Assembly: GCA_020720045.1 (NCBI GenBank)
Contig: DYPH01000001.1
Coordinates: 46,528 to 110,527, forward strand
DNA length: 64,000 nt
From: Sorangium cellulosum
Lineage (GTDB): Bacteria; Myxococcota_A; Polyangia; Polyangiales; Polyangiaceae
Direction: 5' to 3'
The position numbers were made by a program, and so were the translations under genes. Below, piece by piece: positions 43,948 to 53,185 of the stretch. Below the pieces are notes generated by a model. It was not told where the DNA came from. It saw nothing but the letters and a program-made list of their open reading frames with translations, and did no database searches. Each line of letters opens with the position of its first letter. Position 1 is the first letter of the stretch.

Positions 43948-45528
43948 ATGCAGCTCTTTCCGACTCGGGAGACCTTCGGGCTTGCGCTCACCGGCGCCGG
44001 GATCCTGGTGCTCGGCGTCGCCCTCAAGCAGCCCCATGTCGTCGCGTTTGCGGCGGCGGTGGTGCTCGCCGTCGCCGTCGGGCGCGCCCTCGCGAACACG
44101 ACCGTCGCCCGACTCCGCCAAGCCGGCTTTGAGATGGTCTGGGTCCAGCGGAAGCGCCTCGGACACTTGATTGCGGGGGAGCCCTTCGAACTCTTTGCAG
44201 AATTGCGCAATCGGGGCAGCGAAGACGTTCGCGGCGTGCGCCTACGCCCCCTCGCCGGCTCGCCGCTCCAGGTCTCGACGGCGCCGGACGAGGTGCTCCT
44301 ACCGGCGGGCGGGCGCGTGGAGATCACTTTCACGATCCTCGCACCTCGGGCCGGCCGCTATGGCGTCCACGGGCTCGCGCTGGAAGTCCGTGGAAACCCG
44401 GTCGGCGGCGAAGGGCTCTACGAAGTCCCCCTTTTGTTTGCGAATCCCTTTGGCGCAGAGGTCACGCCCCGCACCGTCGGGGCGCCAAAACCGCGCGAGA
44501 CGGGCGGCGCAAAAGACCTCCGCGCCGATGGCGAAAGCCGGCTGAATCGGCGGACGGAAGGGGACCAGTTCGTCGAACTCCGCGAGTTCGTGCCGGGCGA
44601 CCCGTTTCGCAAGGTGGCCTGGAAGGCGAGCGCACGGCGCGGAAAGCTCGTGTCGAAGGAACTCCGCGAGGCGGTCAGGGGCGATGTCTGGCTCCTCGTC
44701 GATGCATCGGTCGACTTGCATGCAGGTCCGGTCGGCGACGCGCCGATCGACCGCGCCCTCGCCCGCGCGCTCATCACGGCCCGGCGCCATTTGGCAGCCG
44801 GCGAGCCGGTCGGCCTAATTGTGTATGGTGCACGGGTTCTCGCCGAGCTCAAGCCGAACGTCGGCGGCGCCCACGAACGGGCCTTGGCGAGCGCGCTCCT
44901 CGTGGCGACCAATCGCTCCGACAGCGATCGTTCAGACCTCGATGAGGTCGAGTGCGCACGCCGGGTAGAAGCCCACCTCCGACCGCTCGATGCACTTTTT
45001 TCTCAGGAAGTACGAGGCTTTGACCTCGATGCCATCGCGCAGCGCGCCGAACTGCTGCTCAAGAAGGCCCCCTTCCCCTACCACCGCGCCTTTGCGCTGA
45101 CGCCGCGCGAGGCGATTTTTCGCAGATATCTCGCGCAGTTCGGCATCGATGGTCCCGCACGCGCCGACGGCGAACGGCCGCTCGCCGAGGGGACGCTCGT
45201 GACCGCGCTCGAAGGCCTCGCAGCGGGGCGGGCCAATCCGGGGACGGTCCACGTCTTCGGGCCGGTCCCCGCCGAGCTACGCCCCGAAGGCGCGGCGGCC
45301 CGAATCGCCTCTGGGGAGGCTGCGACGGCGATCGCTCCTCGCTTTAGAAAGGTGCTCAGCAGGCTCCGAAAGCGAGGAATATCAGCCGTTTGGACGCTCC
45401 CCGATGACGACGGAACCATCGGTGACGCCGCCCCCCGCTCGCCGCTCGCCGCCCTCAATCACCGCCTCGACGCGGCCCGGTTTCGCGCACGGATTCGTCT
45501 GCGGCGCGATGGCGTCGACGTCCGCTAG
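43948..45528 (+). CDS. DUF58 domain protein
   Basis: The 526-residue product has two hydrophobic segments near the N-terminus (about 12-50, LTGAGILVLGVAL and VVAFAAAVVLAVAVG). The DUF58 core is SRLNRRTEGDQFVELREFVPGDPFRKVAWKASAR, followed by DVWLLVDASVDLHAG, the start of a von Willebrand-like fold. The last part after about 360 is a less conserved extension. DUF58 proteins are membrane-linked partners of MoxR ATPases. The gene lies directly downstream of moxR and 26 bases before ksgA. Confidence 0.9.
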   Translation: MQLFPTRETFGLALTGAGILVLGVALKQPHVVAFAAAVVLAVAVGRALANTTVARLRQAGFEMVWVQRKRLGHLIAGEPFELFAELRNRGSEDVRGVRLRPLAGSPLQVSTAPDEVLLPAGGRVEITFTILAPRAGRYGVHGLALEVRGNPVGGEGLYEVPLLFANPFGAEVTPRTVGAPKPRETGGAKDLRADGESRLNRRTEGDQFVELREFVPGDPFRKVAWKASARRGKLVSKELREAVRGDVWLLVDASVDLHAGPVGDAPIDRALARALITARRHLAAGEPVGLIVYGARVLAELKPNVGGAHERALASALLVATNRSDSDRSDLDEVECARRVEAHLRPLDALFSQEVRGFDLDAIAQRAELLLKKAPFPYHRAFALTPREAIFRRYLAQFGIDGPARADGERPLAEGTLVTALEGLAAGRANPGTVHVFGPVPAELRPEGAAARIASGEAATAIAPRFRKVLSRLRKRGISAVWTLPDDDGTIGDAAPRSPLAALNHRLDAARFRARIRLRRDGVDVR

Positions 45529-45554
45529 CCGGAAGTGCGCTATGCGGGGCGACG

Positions 45555-46391
45555 ATGCGTAGCGATCCCCGAAGCCTCCTCGCCGCCCACGGCCTCCGAC
45601 CGAAAAAGAGCTTCGGCCAAAACTTCCTGCTCAATCGCGAAATACTCGATGATATCGCGCAGATCGCGATCCCCGATCCGAGCGTAGCGACGACGGTGCT
45701 TGAGTTTGGCGCCGGCACCGGGGCGCTCACCGAAGTCCTCCTCGAGCGGAAGGCGAGCGTCATTGCCGTCGAGCGCGACCGGGATCTCCTCCCCCTCCTG
45801 GCTTCGACGTTCGCGGCGGCCATCGACGACGGATCGCTGCGCCTGGTCGAGGACGACGCTGCCACGTTTCCGATCGCAGACACCTTTGCCGGCTGCACCG
45901 GCGCACGCGTCCTCGCGGGGAACCTCCCCTACCAGATCACCGGGCGCCTCATTGAGCGGGCGGTCCACACCGCGTCGTCCCTCGATCGCGCTGTATTTCT
46001 TGTACAAAAAGAGGTCGGCGAGCGCCTTGCAGCGGCGCCGGACAGCGACGACTACGGCGCCCTGAGCGTCTTTACGCAGGCCGCGTTCGCGGTGCGCGTC
46101 CGCCGGATCGTCGGTCCGGGGAACTTCCATCCGCCCCCCGCCGTCGTCTCGGCAGTCGTCGAGCTCATCCCCCATGCGACGCCGCGCGCCATCGAAACCG
46201 AGCGCTTCCGCGCCGTCGTGAAAGCGGCCTTCGCCCAGCGGCGGAAGACCCTTCGGAACGCGTGGCGCGCGCTTGGTACCGGCGATACCGTCGCCGTTGC
46301 CGCTGAAAAATCAGGGATTTCCCTCGATGTTCGCGGCGAGACGCTCGCCGTCGAGGACTTCGCGCGCATGGCGGCAGCCCTCGACGGCTAG
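45555..46391 (+). CDS. rsmA: 16S rRNA dimethyladenosine transferase
   Basis: The 278-residue product matches KsgA/RsmA: KKSFGQNFLLNREIL at 18-31, motif I LEFGAGTGALTEVLLER at 49-65, ERDRDL and the catalytic NLPYQITGRLI at 123-133. FHPPPAVVSAVV and AFAQRRKTLRN lie in the C-terminal domain. It dimethylates two adjacent adenines near the 3' end of 16S rRNA, a late step of small-subunit assembly. It is the last gene of the plus-strand run from the DUF4350 gene and ends 4 bases from the convergent TPR gene. Confidence 0.96.
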   Translation: MRSDPRSLLAAHGLRPKKSFGQNFLLNREILDDIAQIAIPDPSVATTVLEFGAGTGALTEVLLERKASVIAVERDRDLLPLLASTFAAAIDDGSLRLVEDDAATFPIADTFAGCTGARVLAGNLPYQITGRLIERAVHTASSLDRAVFLVQKEVGERLAAAPDSDDYGALSVFTQAAFAVRVRRIVGPGNFHPPPAVVSAVVELIPHATPRAIETERFRAVVKAAFAQRRKTLRNAWRALGTGDTVAVAAEKSGISLDVRGETLAVEDFARMAAALDG

Positions 46392-46395
46392 CCCG

Positions 46396-49300
46396 CTACT
46401 TGGCGCCGAGCGCCTTGAGGGCCGCTTCCGCGTCGGCGCGGTCGGGCGAGTTGAACGGAGCGACTTCGAGGTAGCGCTTGTAGCGAGCGATCGCCTCCGG
46501 GCGCTTTCCTGCTTTTCGAAGGAGTTCTGCGGAGCTAAAGGCGGCCGGGGCGACCCAACCGGGCCGAGGCTCGGCGACGTCCCCTTCGGCAAATGCCTTC
46601 TCGAGCTCGGGGAGTGCATCTCCGCCACGCCCTTTTTCGGCGAGCAGACGACCGTACCGGTAGTGCCAATAGCCACGCGCATCGGGGGCGGCGATCGCTC
46701 TTGCCCACTCACCAAGGGCGAGTTCGGGCTTGTTCTGATCTTCGAGGGATTCCGCGAGGGTGGCGTGTGCTTCAAGGCGCCCGGGCTTCAGTTCGAGAGC
46801 GCGCTGAAGGTCCTTCTGGGCGTCGAGGATCTTCGCCTCCCGCTGCTCAACGACGCCCCGTTGCCAGTAAGCATCGGCCAAGAGGCTATCGAGAGCGAGG
46901 GCCTTTTCAACGGCGTCGCGGGCGGTTCCGAGGGCCGGCGGGACCGTCTCGTTCGCGACCCACGCGACGTACAGATGATATTCGGCGCGATTCGGGTCAA
47001 GTTCGACGGAGCGCTTCGCAAAGCGCATCGCGGCGGGGATTGAACTGCCCCCTTGCCGCAGGTGGGCTCGCGCCAAATAATGGTTTGCTTCTGCGCTGTT
47101 GGGGCGTGCCGCAAGCACCTTCTGAAGGAGAGGCAGCGCTTCCTTTACGTTGTTCGCAGCGACGTAAGCGGCACCGACGCGGAGCTGAAGGTCGATGTCG
47201 CTCGGCGCCTTCGCCAAGGCGCTCTTGAATTCGGTGATCGCCTTCTCCAGCTGGCCCGATTCTTCAAAAAGGAGGCCACGTTCGAGGGCTAGTCCCGGAA
47301 AGTCGGGCTCTTTGGCCGCAACGTGGTCGAACTCCACCGAGGCATCTTCCAGTCGACGCATCCGGCGCAGGGTGACGCCGAGGCGGAACGTCGTCGCGGC
47401 GTCGTCAGGGTTCTTCTCTTTGGCGGTGGCGAGGAAGGCGAGCGCTGCATCGAATTTCCCTTGCGCGGCGGCAACTTCCGCAAAGGCGCGGTCCATCGCG
47501 GCGCTCGGGGGGAGCTTCCCCTTCGCCTCTTCGAGCTTCGCCTGTGCATCCTCCGCGCGCCCTTGGGCGGCGAGCAGCGACGCGAGCGCGACGTAGGGGC
47601 TAATCGCGTCTTGGTCTTTCGCGTTCAGCCCATCGACAGCGGCGCGGTACTCCTTTTCGGCGCCGCTCTTGTCGCCGAGCGCCTCTTGGGTCTTGCCGAG
47701 CCACAGGTGCAGCGGCCACGCCTTGGGCATGCGCTTGATCGCATCGGTGAGCTGGGTCTTCGCGTCGGCGAGGCGCTCGAGACCAACCTTCGTCTTCGCG
47801 GAACCGATGATCGCAGGAATGCTCGAAGGATCTGCATTCACCGCGGCATCAAAGCGACCAAGTGCCTCCGTATACCGGGAATCGGCATAGAGAAGTTCCC
47901 CGAGGCCGAGCAGCGCGATGACGTTCTGTGGTTCGAGCTTCGTCGCCGCGTCAAAGTGCTCTTTCGCCGCTTGGGTCTTCCCATTCGCGAGCGCGAGGAA
48001 GCCAGCCAACGATCGTGCCTGCGCCGCCGAAAGAATGCCAATCGTGTCCTTCGCATTCGGGCCGATCAAATCGGCAAGGCTCTTCGCCGCGCTCTTTTCG
48101 TCATGCTCTTTTTCCAAAGAAATTCGAGCCGAAAGAAGCTTCCCGTCCGCGTGTTTCGGCGACTTCGCGAAGACCTTCGCAAGTTCCTCTTTTGCTTTTG
48201 CAATCTCCCCCTTACGAAAAAGAACCCGCGCAAGGCCGAAGTGACCTTTTGCATCGTCGGTAAGGGCGATCGAGCGCTGAAATGCCGATTCAGCACCGGG
48301 AAGATCGTTCATTCGCAACGCGATTTCCCCGAGCATCGCCTTCGCCACCCACTCGCTCTCGCCAGCGACACTTGCGAGGTCCGCTTTGGCGCCCGGGTAG
48401 TCCCCTTTCGCCGCCACCTGAGCCCCCTTCAGCAAGGGCGAACGTTTCTCGACCGGGATCGCTGCAACGTCCTGATCGGCGCGCGTCGCGCGGCCCCCAT
48501 CGACGCCGAAACGGACCTGATGGATGTACTCAGCGACCGCCGCGAGCTCCGAGACCTTCTGTGCGCGCGGGGCCTCTTCGTGGCGGGAGTGGATGTGGTC
48601 GGCCGCGGTGCGCGTGTCGACGTAGAGATCGAGACCGGCAGCCGCCTGAACCTCCGTCCATCCTTCGCTCGCAAACCGGTCGTATTTCCCCTTGGAAACG
48701 GCATCGACAATGGCGAGATGGCCAAAGGCTCCAAGAGGCGTGAGCTGGAGGAGTCCGCCGACGAGGAGCGTCGCGGCGAAGCCGCCAAGGAGCATGAGCC
48801 GCTTCCGCGACATCGCCTCGCGTTCTCGCAGCGCGGCAATCTGAACGGTTGGATCTTGCTGACGTTTCGGCGCTTCGGTGGCCGGTCCTCCGAGCGCGAG
48901 CCCCGATCCTTCGGCGCCCGAAATGGCGACCCGCGGCGAGGCGGCAACGTCGATCGAGAGGTCGTCCCCTCCCGAATAGCCATAGTCGCCGACGGGCGGC
49001 GGCGGCAGCGAACCGCCGGGGGGCGGCGGGAGGCCGAACGCATCCGGTGCCGGCGGGAGGTCCAGTTCACCGAAGTCGAAACCGGCAGGGCCGCCGGTCG
49101 CCGGGAGGAGCTTGTCCTGCCCCATCGGCGTCGGGAGAGAGGCCGACGCGGACGGGAGCGAGTTCTGTGGCGCCGGGAGGTTGCCTCCGCCGGGCATCGG
49201 GAAGGCGTCGAGGTTCGACGGGAGCGCAATTTCGCCGAAATCCCCGAAACCTCCCCCCGCCTTGGGCATCGGGAGGGGGGCTGCCGGGGCGCTCGGAAGG

Positions 49301-50115
49301 TCGAGCGATCCGAAACCGCCCGGGCTTGGGAGGTCGAGCGATCCAAAGTCGCCAAAACCGCCCGGCTTCGCCGCCGGAAGGTCCCCAAAACCGCCTGGCT
49401 TCGCCGCCGGAAGGTCCCCAAAACCACCCGGCTTCGCCGCCGGAAGGTCCCCAAAACCGCCCGGCCTCGCCGCCGGAAGGTCCCCAAAACCGCCCGGCTT
49501 CGCCGCCGGAAGGTTTCCAAAACCGCCTGAGTTTCCCGGCGACGGGAGGTCTAGGCCACCGAAGCCCGCCGGGCTTGGAAGATCGAGGTCGCCGAAGCCG
49601 AATGCCGGCGCTTTGGCGGCGACGGGGGCCGGCGCCGCGGCCGGTGCTTTTGAGCGGTTCGCGGCAACGGGGAGGTCGTCAAACGCGGGGGCGGCGGGAC
49701 GCGCGGCCGGCTTCGGGCGAGCGGCAGCGGGCAAGTCGGCGAAGGAAGCGGGCGCGACGTTTGCCGGGAGGTCGAGGTCCCCCAAGTCGAGGTCCCCCAA
49801 GTCGCCAAGATCCCCGAAGGAAAACGCGCCAAATGCGGGCGCCGCCGGGGCCGGGGCGGCGGTGGCCGCCGGCTTCTTCGGCGCGGCGAAGGCGGGAAGG
49901 TCGGCGAGCGGGTCGTCGAAATTCAACCCGCCAGGCGCCGGGGGGGCCGGTTTTGGCGCGACCACCGCCGCCGGGAGCGGACCGGTCGCGTCCGGGTTGC
50001 TCACCACGAACGAGTGGCCGCATTTCGGGCATCGCATTTTCAGACCGGTCGGCGGAACCCGCTTTGGATCGATCTGGTACGGCGCCTGACACGCTTCGCA
50101 TTCCACCTTGATCAT
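46396..50115 (-). CDS. zinc-ribbon, repeat-rich, membrane TPR protein
   Basis: The 1239-residue protein starts with an MJ0042-type zinc ribbon (Cys6, Cys9, Cys29, Cys32 in VECEACQ and MRCPKCGHSF). A long Pro/Ala/Gly-rich region (about 45-390) includes five tandem copies of PGGFGDLPAAK and related DLGDL repeats. A membrane helix lies at about 455-475 (LMLLGGFAATLLVGGLLQL), followed by about 20 TPR-like helical hairpins, such as ALLGLGELLYADSRYTEALGRFDAAVNADPSS and YHLYVAWVANE. The ribbon is likely cytoplasmic and the TPR array periplasmic. Zinc-ribbon plus linker plus TM layouts occur in myxobacterial motility and scaffold proteins such as GltJ, but this is not a clear orthologue. Confidence 0.85.
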   Translation of the reverse strand: MIKVECEACQAPYQIDPKRVPPTGLKMRCPKCGHSFVVSNPDATGPLPAAVVAPKPAPPAPGGLNFDDPLADLPAFAAPKKPAATAAPAPAAPAFGAFSFGDLGDLGDLDLGDLDLPANVAPASFADLPAAARPKPAARPAAPAFDDLPVAANRSKAPAAAPAPVAAKAPAFGFGDLDLPSPAGFGGLDLPSPGNSGGFGNLPAAKPGGFGDLPAARPGGFGDLPAAKPGGFGDLPAAKPGGFGDLPAAKPGGFGDFGSLDLPSPGGFGSLDLPSAPAAPLPMPKAGGGFGDFGEIALPSNLDAFPMPGGGNLPAPQNSLPSASASLPTPMGQDKLLPATGGPAGFDFGELDLPPAPDAFGLPPPPGGSLPPPPVGDYGYSGGDDLSIDVAASPRVAISGAEGSGLALGGPATEAPKRQQDPTVQIAALREREAMSRKRLMLLGGFAATLLVGGLLQLTPLGAFGHLAIVDAVSKGKYDRFASEGWTEVQAAAGLDLYVDTRTAADHIHSRHEEAPRAQKVSELAAVAEYIHQVRFGVDGGRATRADQDVAAIPVEKRSPLLKGAQVAAKGDYPGAKADLASVAGESEWVAKAMLGEIALRMNDLPGAESAFQRSIALTDDAKGHFGLARVLFRKGEIAKAKEELAKVFAKSPKHADGKLLSARISLEKEHDEKSAAKSLADLIGPNAKDTIGILSAAQARSLAGFLALANGKTQAAKEHFDAATKLEPQNVIALLGLGELLYADSRYTEALGRFDAAVNADPSSIPAIIGSAKTKVGLERLADAKTQLTDAIKRMPKAWPLHLWLGKTQEALGDKSGAEKEYRAAVDGLNAKDQDAISPYVALASLLAAQGRAEDAQAKLEEAKGKLPPSAAMDRAFAEVAAAQGKFDAALAFLATAKEKNPDDAATTFRLGVTLRRMRRLEDASVEFDHVAAKEPDFPGLALERGLLFEESGQLEKAITEFKSALAKAPSDIDLQLRVGAAYVAANNVKEALPLLQKVLAARPNSAEANHYLARAHLRQGGSSIPAAMRFAKRSVELDPNRAEYHLYVAWVANETVPPALGTARDAVEKALALDSLLADAYWQRGVVEQREAKILDAQKDLQRALELKPGRLEAHATLAESLEDQNKPELALGEWARAIAAPDARGYWHYRYGRLLAEKGRGGDALPELEKAFAEGDVAEPRPGWVAPAAFSSAELLRKAGKRPEAIARYKRYLEVAPFNSPDRADAEAALKALGAK
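49352..49530. repeat. 33-base tandem repeat encoding PGGFGDLPAAK
   Basis: Five full units of 33 bases and a partial sixth encode the 11-residue repeat in the linker of the minus-strand TPR protein. Units differ by only a few bases, suggesting recent expansion or gene conversion. Confidence 0.92.
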
Positions 50116-50283
50116 GGAGACCCTTGATTGAGGCCGACGCGCGGGGCGTTCGGGCTCGTTCCCTTAAACGCGAGAGAAAATCGGAAGGCACAAGCCAAAG
50201 GCCAGCGCCCGACACAGAGGGCGCGCACGCCCGGCGGAAGAATGTACACGACTCGGCGACGCGAATGCGAAGTTCACGAGCCG

Positions 50284-52017
50284 TCAGGCGGTTTGCCCCG
50301 GCAAATCGGACCTCCGATTTGTCTCCGCCCGGCAAGACGCCGGATCGGAGAACGCTTCGCCCCCGCCAAGTGCGCGAGCCTCGCCCACCGCGACGTAGCT
50401 TGCCGCGACCGCCTCGGCGACGCGGATCCCGTCGACGGCTGCGGAAAGGATGCCCCCGGCGTAGCCGGCCCCTTCCCCAGCGGGGAAAAGACCATGGGTA
50501 TTCACGCTTTGGCAGGCTTCGTCGCGAAGAATTCGGATCGGGGACGACGTACGGGTTTCGACGCCGGTCAAGAGGGCATCTGCGCGCGCAAAGCCCTCAA
50601 TTTGCTTGTCAAAAACAGGAAGTGCCTCACGCATCGCCTCGATGGCGTAGCTCGGAAGCGCCGTCGCGAGATCGGTCAGGGCAATTCCCGGCTTGTACGA
50701 TGGGATTACCTCCCCCAGGTGCCCCGAAGACCTTCCGGCAAGGAAATCCCCAACGAGCTGCGCAGGCGCTTCGTAGGTCGACCCGCCAAGTACAAAGGCG
50801 CGCGCTTCGATCTCTTGCTGAAGGTCGATTCCGGCGAGCGGCCCGCTGTCGTTCTTCGGAAAATCTTCCGGCGTAATCCCAACAACAATCGCACTATTGG
50901 CGTTCCGCTCTTTGCGGGAATACTGGCTCATACCGTTCGTGACTACGCGGCCAAGCTCGGACGTGGCGGCAACGACAGTCCCCCCCGGGCACATGCAAAA
51001 GCTATAAACGGCACGGCCATTTTTCGCGTGGTGCACGAGCTTGTAGTCGGCGGCCCCGAGCAGCGGATTGCCAGCATGGACGCCGAAGCGAGCGCGATCG
51101 ATGCCCGATTGAGGGTGCTCGATGCGGAAACCGATCGAGAACGGCTTCGCCTCCACATAGACGCCTCGATGGTGAATCATGCGGAACGTGTCGCGCGCAC
51201 TGTGGCCAAGCGCGAGGACGACGTGATCGGAATGAAGCTCCTCGCGCACGCCTCCGGATTCAACGACAACGCCCCGGACGCGCCCGGCGCCGCTTGATGA
51301 AGACTCGCGAAGGAGATCGACCACCTTCGTTTCGAAACGAACTTCCCCGCCGAGCGCAATGATCCGGGTGCGAAGTTCCTCGACAATCCGCACGAGCTTG
51401 AGCGTACCGATGTGGGGTTTGCTCACATAGAGAATTTCAGGCGGAGCCCCAGCCTTTACGAACTCAGAGAGGACTTTTCGACTGTAGTGTTTCGGGTCGC
51501 GAATCTGACTGTAGAGTTTCCCGTCGGAAAATGTCCCCGCACCACCCTCGCCAAATTGTACGTTCGATTCCGGATTGAGAATACCCTTGCGCCAAAAAGC
51601 AAAGGTATCTTTGGTACGCTCGCGCACCGCTTTCCCGCGCTCGAGCACGATCGGCCGAAATCCCATTTGAGCCAGGACAAGCGCTGTAAAAATACCACAC
51701 GGGCCGGTACCGACGACGATCGGTCGCTGGGTCGCAGTGCCGTTGGCGCGCGCAACGAAATGGTAGCTTGTGTCTGGGGACAATGCGACATGAGTCCCTT
51801 TTTTTGTGCGCTTTAGTACGCGATCTTCGTCGGCAACCTCAACGTCGACCGTGTAGAGGAATGAAATCGCATTCTTCTTCCGCGCATCCTGGCCACGACG
51901 GAATACGTGAATTACTCCAACTGCGGTGGTGGCCACGCCGAGCATACGGACAACAGCCTCGCGCAGCGCTTCCGGTGCATGATCGAGGGGGAGCTTAATG
52001 TCGGTCAGACGCAGCAT
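50284..52017 (-). CDS. NAD(P)/FAD-dependent oxidoreductase (COG2509-like)
   Basis: I start at ATG 52017 (MLRLTDIKLPLDH), giving 577 residues. A small N-terminal domain (about 1-95) precedes the FAD-binding IVVGTGPCGIFTALVLAQMG (GxGxxG at 103-108) and FGEGGAGTFSDGKLYSQI, typical of COG2509 FAD-dependent dehydrogenases. SVNTHGLFPAGEGAGYAGGILSAAVDGIR is the C-terminal FAD-contact region. The substrate is unknown. The last 23 or so residues, AFSDPASCRAETNRRSDLPG and the following four, are encoded by a family C palindromic repeat and are not part of the enzyme fold, so the natural C-terminus has been replaced or extended. It diverges from the DMT transporter. Confidence 0.9.
   Translation of the reverse strand: MLRLTDIKLPLDHAPEALREAVVRMLGVATTAVGVIHVFRRGQDARKKNAISFLYTVDVEVADEDRVLKRTKKGTHVALSPDTSYHFVARANGTATQRPIVVGTGPCGIFTALVLAQMGFRPIVLERGKAVRERTKDTFAFWRKGILNPESNVQFGEGGAGTFSDGKLYSQIRDPKHYSRKVLSEFVKAGAPPEILYVSKPHIGTLKLVRIVEELRTRIIALGGEVRFETKVVDLLRESSSSGAGRVRGVVVESGGVREELHSDHVVLALGHSARDTFRMIHHRGVYVEAKPFSIGFRIEHPQSGIDRARFGVHAGNPLLGAADYKLVHHAKNGRAVYSFCMCPGGTVVAATSELGRVVTNGMSQYSRKERNANSAIVVGITPEDFPKNDSGPLAGIDLQQEIEARAFVLGGSTYEAPAQLVGDFLAGRSSGHLGEVIPSYKPGIALTDLATALPSYAIEAMREALPVFDKQIEGFARADALLTGVETRTSSPIRILRDEACQSVNTHGLFPAGEGAGYAGGILSAAVDGIRVAEAVAASYVAVGEARALGGGEAFSDPASCRAETNRRSDLPGQTA
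50302..50353. repeat. family C palindromic repeat at the 3' end of the FAD oxidoreductase gene
   Basis: The 36 bases at 50318-50353 match the 16.8-kb family C unit with two differences and keep the CTCCG.CCGGC/GCCGG.CGGAG hairpin. They adjoin a perfect palindrome, CAAATCGGA-CC-TCCGATTTG, at 50302-50321. The repeat encodes the last residues of the minus-strand gene. Confidence 0.88.
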
Positions 52018-52070
52018 AGGGGCGCGACCGTAGTCGAAAGCGTGCGATCCGTACACGACGACCTGCAATT

Positions 52071-53174
52071 TTGCTGGTAGAGGCGCGTGTCTTGGCCCCG
52101 CCCCCTGCCCTCGACGTCCCACGGTCTGCGCCCGGCGAATCGCCCGATCGGAGCACGCAGGCGCACGCGGACGGTGGGGAGAGGACCGACCCCGTCGGCG
52201 CCTTCGTGCTGATGACGATCGCAGGCGCCCTCTTTGCCGCGATGAACGCCTTTGCACACGAGGCCGCTGCGGCAGCTCCGGTCGCGGTCGTTGCCGGGGC
52301 GCGCGCGAGCGTCGGAGCCATCATTTCGTTTTTATTTGCCATTTTAGTAAGGCGTACCCCTCTCCGCCCCTTCGTGGCGCAGGCCTACCTCGGCGCGAAT
52401 CGGCCGATGTGGGGGAGAACGCTCTTCGGGACGGCAGCGATGGCGTGCACGTTCCTCGCGCTGGGCGATCAACGCTTGCCGCTCGGAGACGCGGCGACGC
52501 TCTTCAATCTTTCACCGCTTCTGGTCGCGTGTATCGCGCCGTTCCTGCTTAACGAGCCGACGGATCGACGCCTCGCGTGGACATTGCCGCTTGCGGTTGC
52601 AGGCGTTCTTGCGATTTTGCGACCGTCTTTTCTTCGGAGTGGTGCGCACACGTCACTCCCTGCAACGCCGGTTTTCACCGCCATCCTCGCCGCGTTTTTC
52701 GCGTCTTTCGCCATGGTGCTCCTCCGAAGCACGCGTGGGGCGCGGCAGGAGCCCGGAACAGGCGGGGCGGCTCCGGAGAGCTCTGTGGAGGCGGTCGCGC
52801 TGCACTTTTCCACGTTTGCCGCGATCGTATTCGTCGGATTCGCTTATTTTTCTGGCGCGTTCGCGACGTTTGCGTCCTGGAAAGGTTCCGTCCCAAGCAT
52901 GCTCGGGGCCGGCGTCTCTGCTGGGTGTGCCCAACTCGCCATGACGGCGGCCTATCGACGGGAGCGCGCGGCCCGAGTCGCTGCGCTAGGCTATTTGAAT
53001 GTGCCAATGAGTGCGATACTCGGCGCCCTTCTTCACCGGCAGTGGCCCACGCTTTTTACGTTTGTCGGAATGACGCTGATCGTCGGTTCGGGGCTGTTTG
53101 GCGCACTCATGCCCCGACGGAAGGCGGCCCCACCGGCGCCGAAGAAACGCGACGGGGGGCCCCCTTTCAGGTAG
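52071..53174 (+). CDS. DMT superfamily (EamA) transporter
   Basis: The product has about ten hydrophobic helices in two EamA repeats: the first at about 45-175 (FVLMTIAGALFAAMNAFAHE, then LPLGDAATLFNLSPLLVACI) and the second at about 200-345 (VFTAILAAFFASFAMVLLRS, YLNVPMSAILGALLHRQWP). It should be an inner-membrane exporter of small metabolites; the substrate is not predictable. The start is uncertain: TTG 52071 gives an unusually long hydrophilic N-terminus, and GTG 52206 would start just before the first helix. Positively charged RRKAAPPAPKKRD ends the protein. The next gene, a Ser/Thr kinase, begins 11 bases after the stop. Confidence 0.9.
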   Translation: MLVEARVLAPPPALDVPRSAPGESPDRSTQAHADGGERTDPVGAFVLMTIAGALFAAMNAFAHEAAAAAPVAVVAGARASVGAIISFLFAILVRRTPLRPFVAQAYLGANRPMWGRTLFGTAAMACTFLALGDQRLPLGDAATLFNLSPLLVACIAPFLLNEPTDRRLAWTLPLAVAGVLAILRPSFLRSGAHTSLPATPVFTAILAAFFASFAMVLLRSTRGARQEPGTGGAAPESSVEAVALHFSTFAAIVFVGFAYFSGAFATFASWKGSVPSMLGAGVSAGCAQLAMTAAYRRERAARVAALGYLNVPMSAILGALLHRQWPTLFTFVGMTLIVGSGLFGALMPRRKAAPPAPKKRDGGPPFR

Positions 53175-53185
53175 TGTCGCGCCCG

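Noticed and set aside
47323..49530. 735-codon plus-strand frame opposite the TPR protein
   Set aside because: It is Arg-rich with no domains; the minus-strand frame has a zinc ribbon, membrane helix and TPRs.
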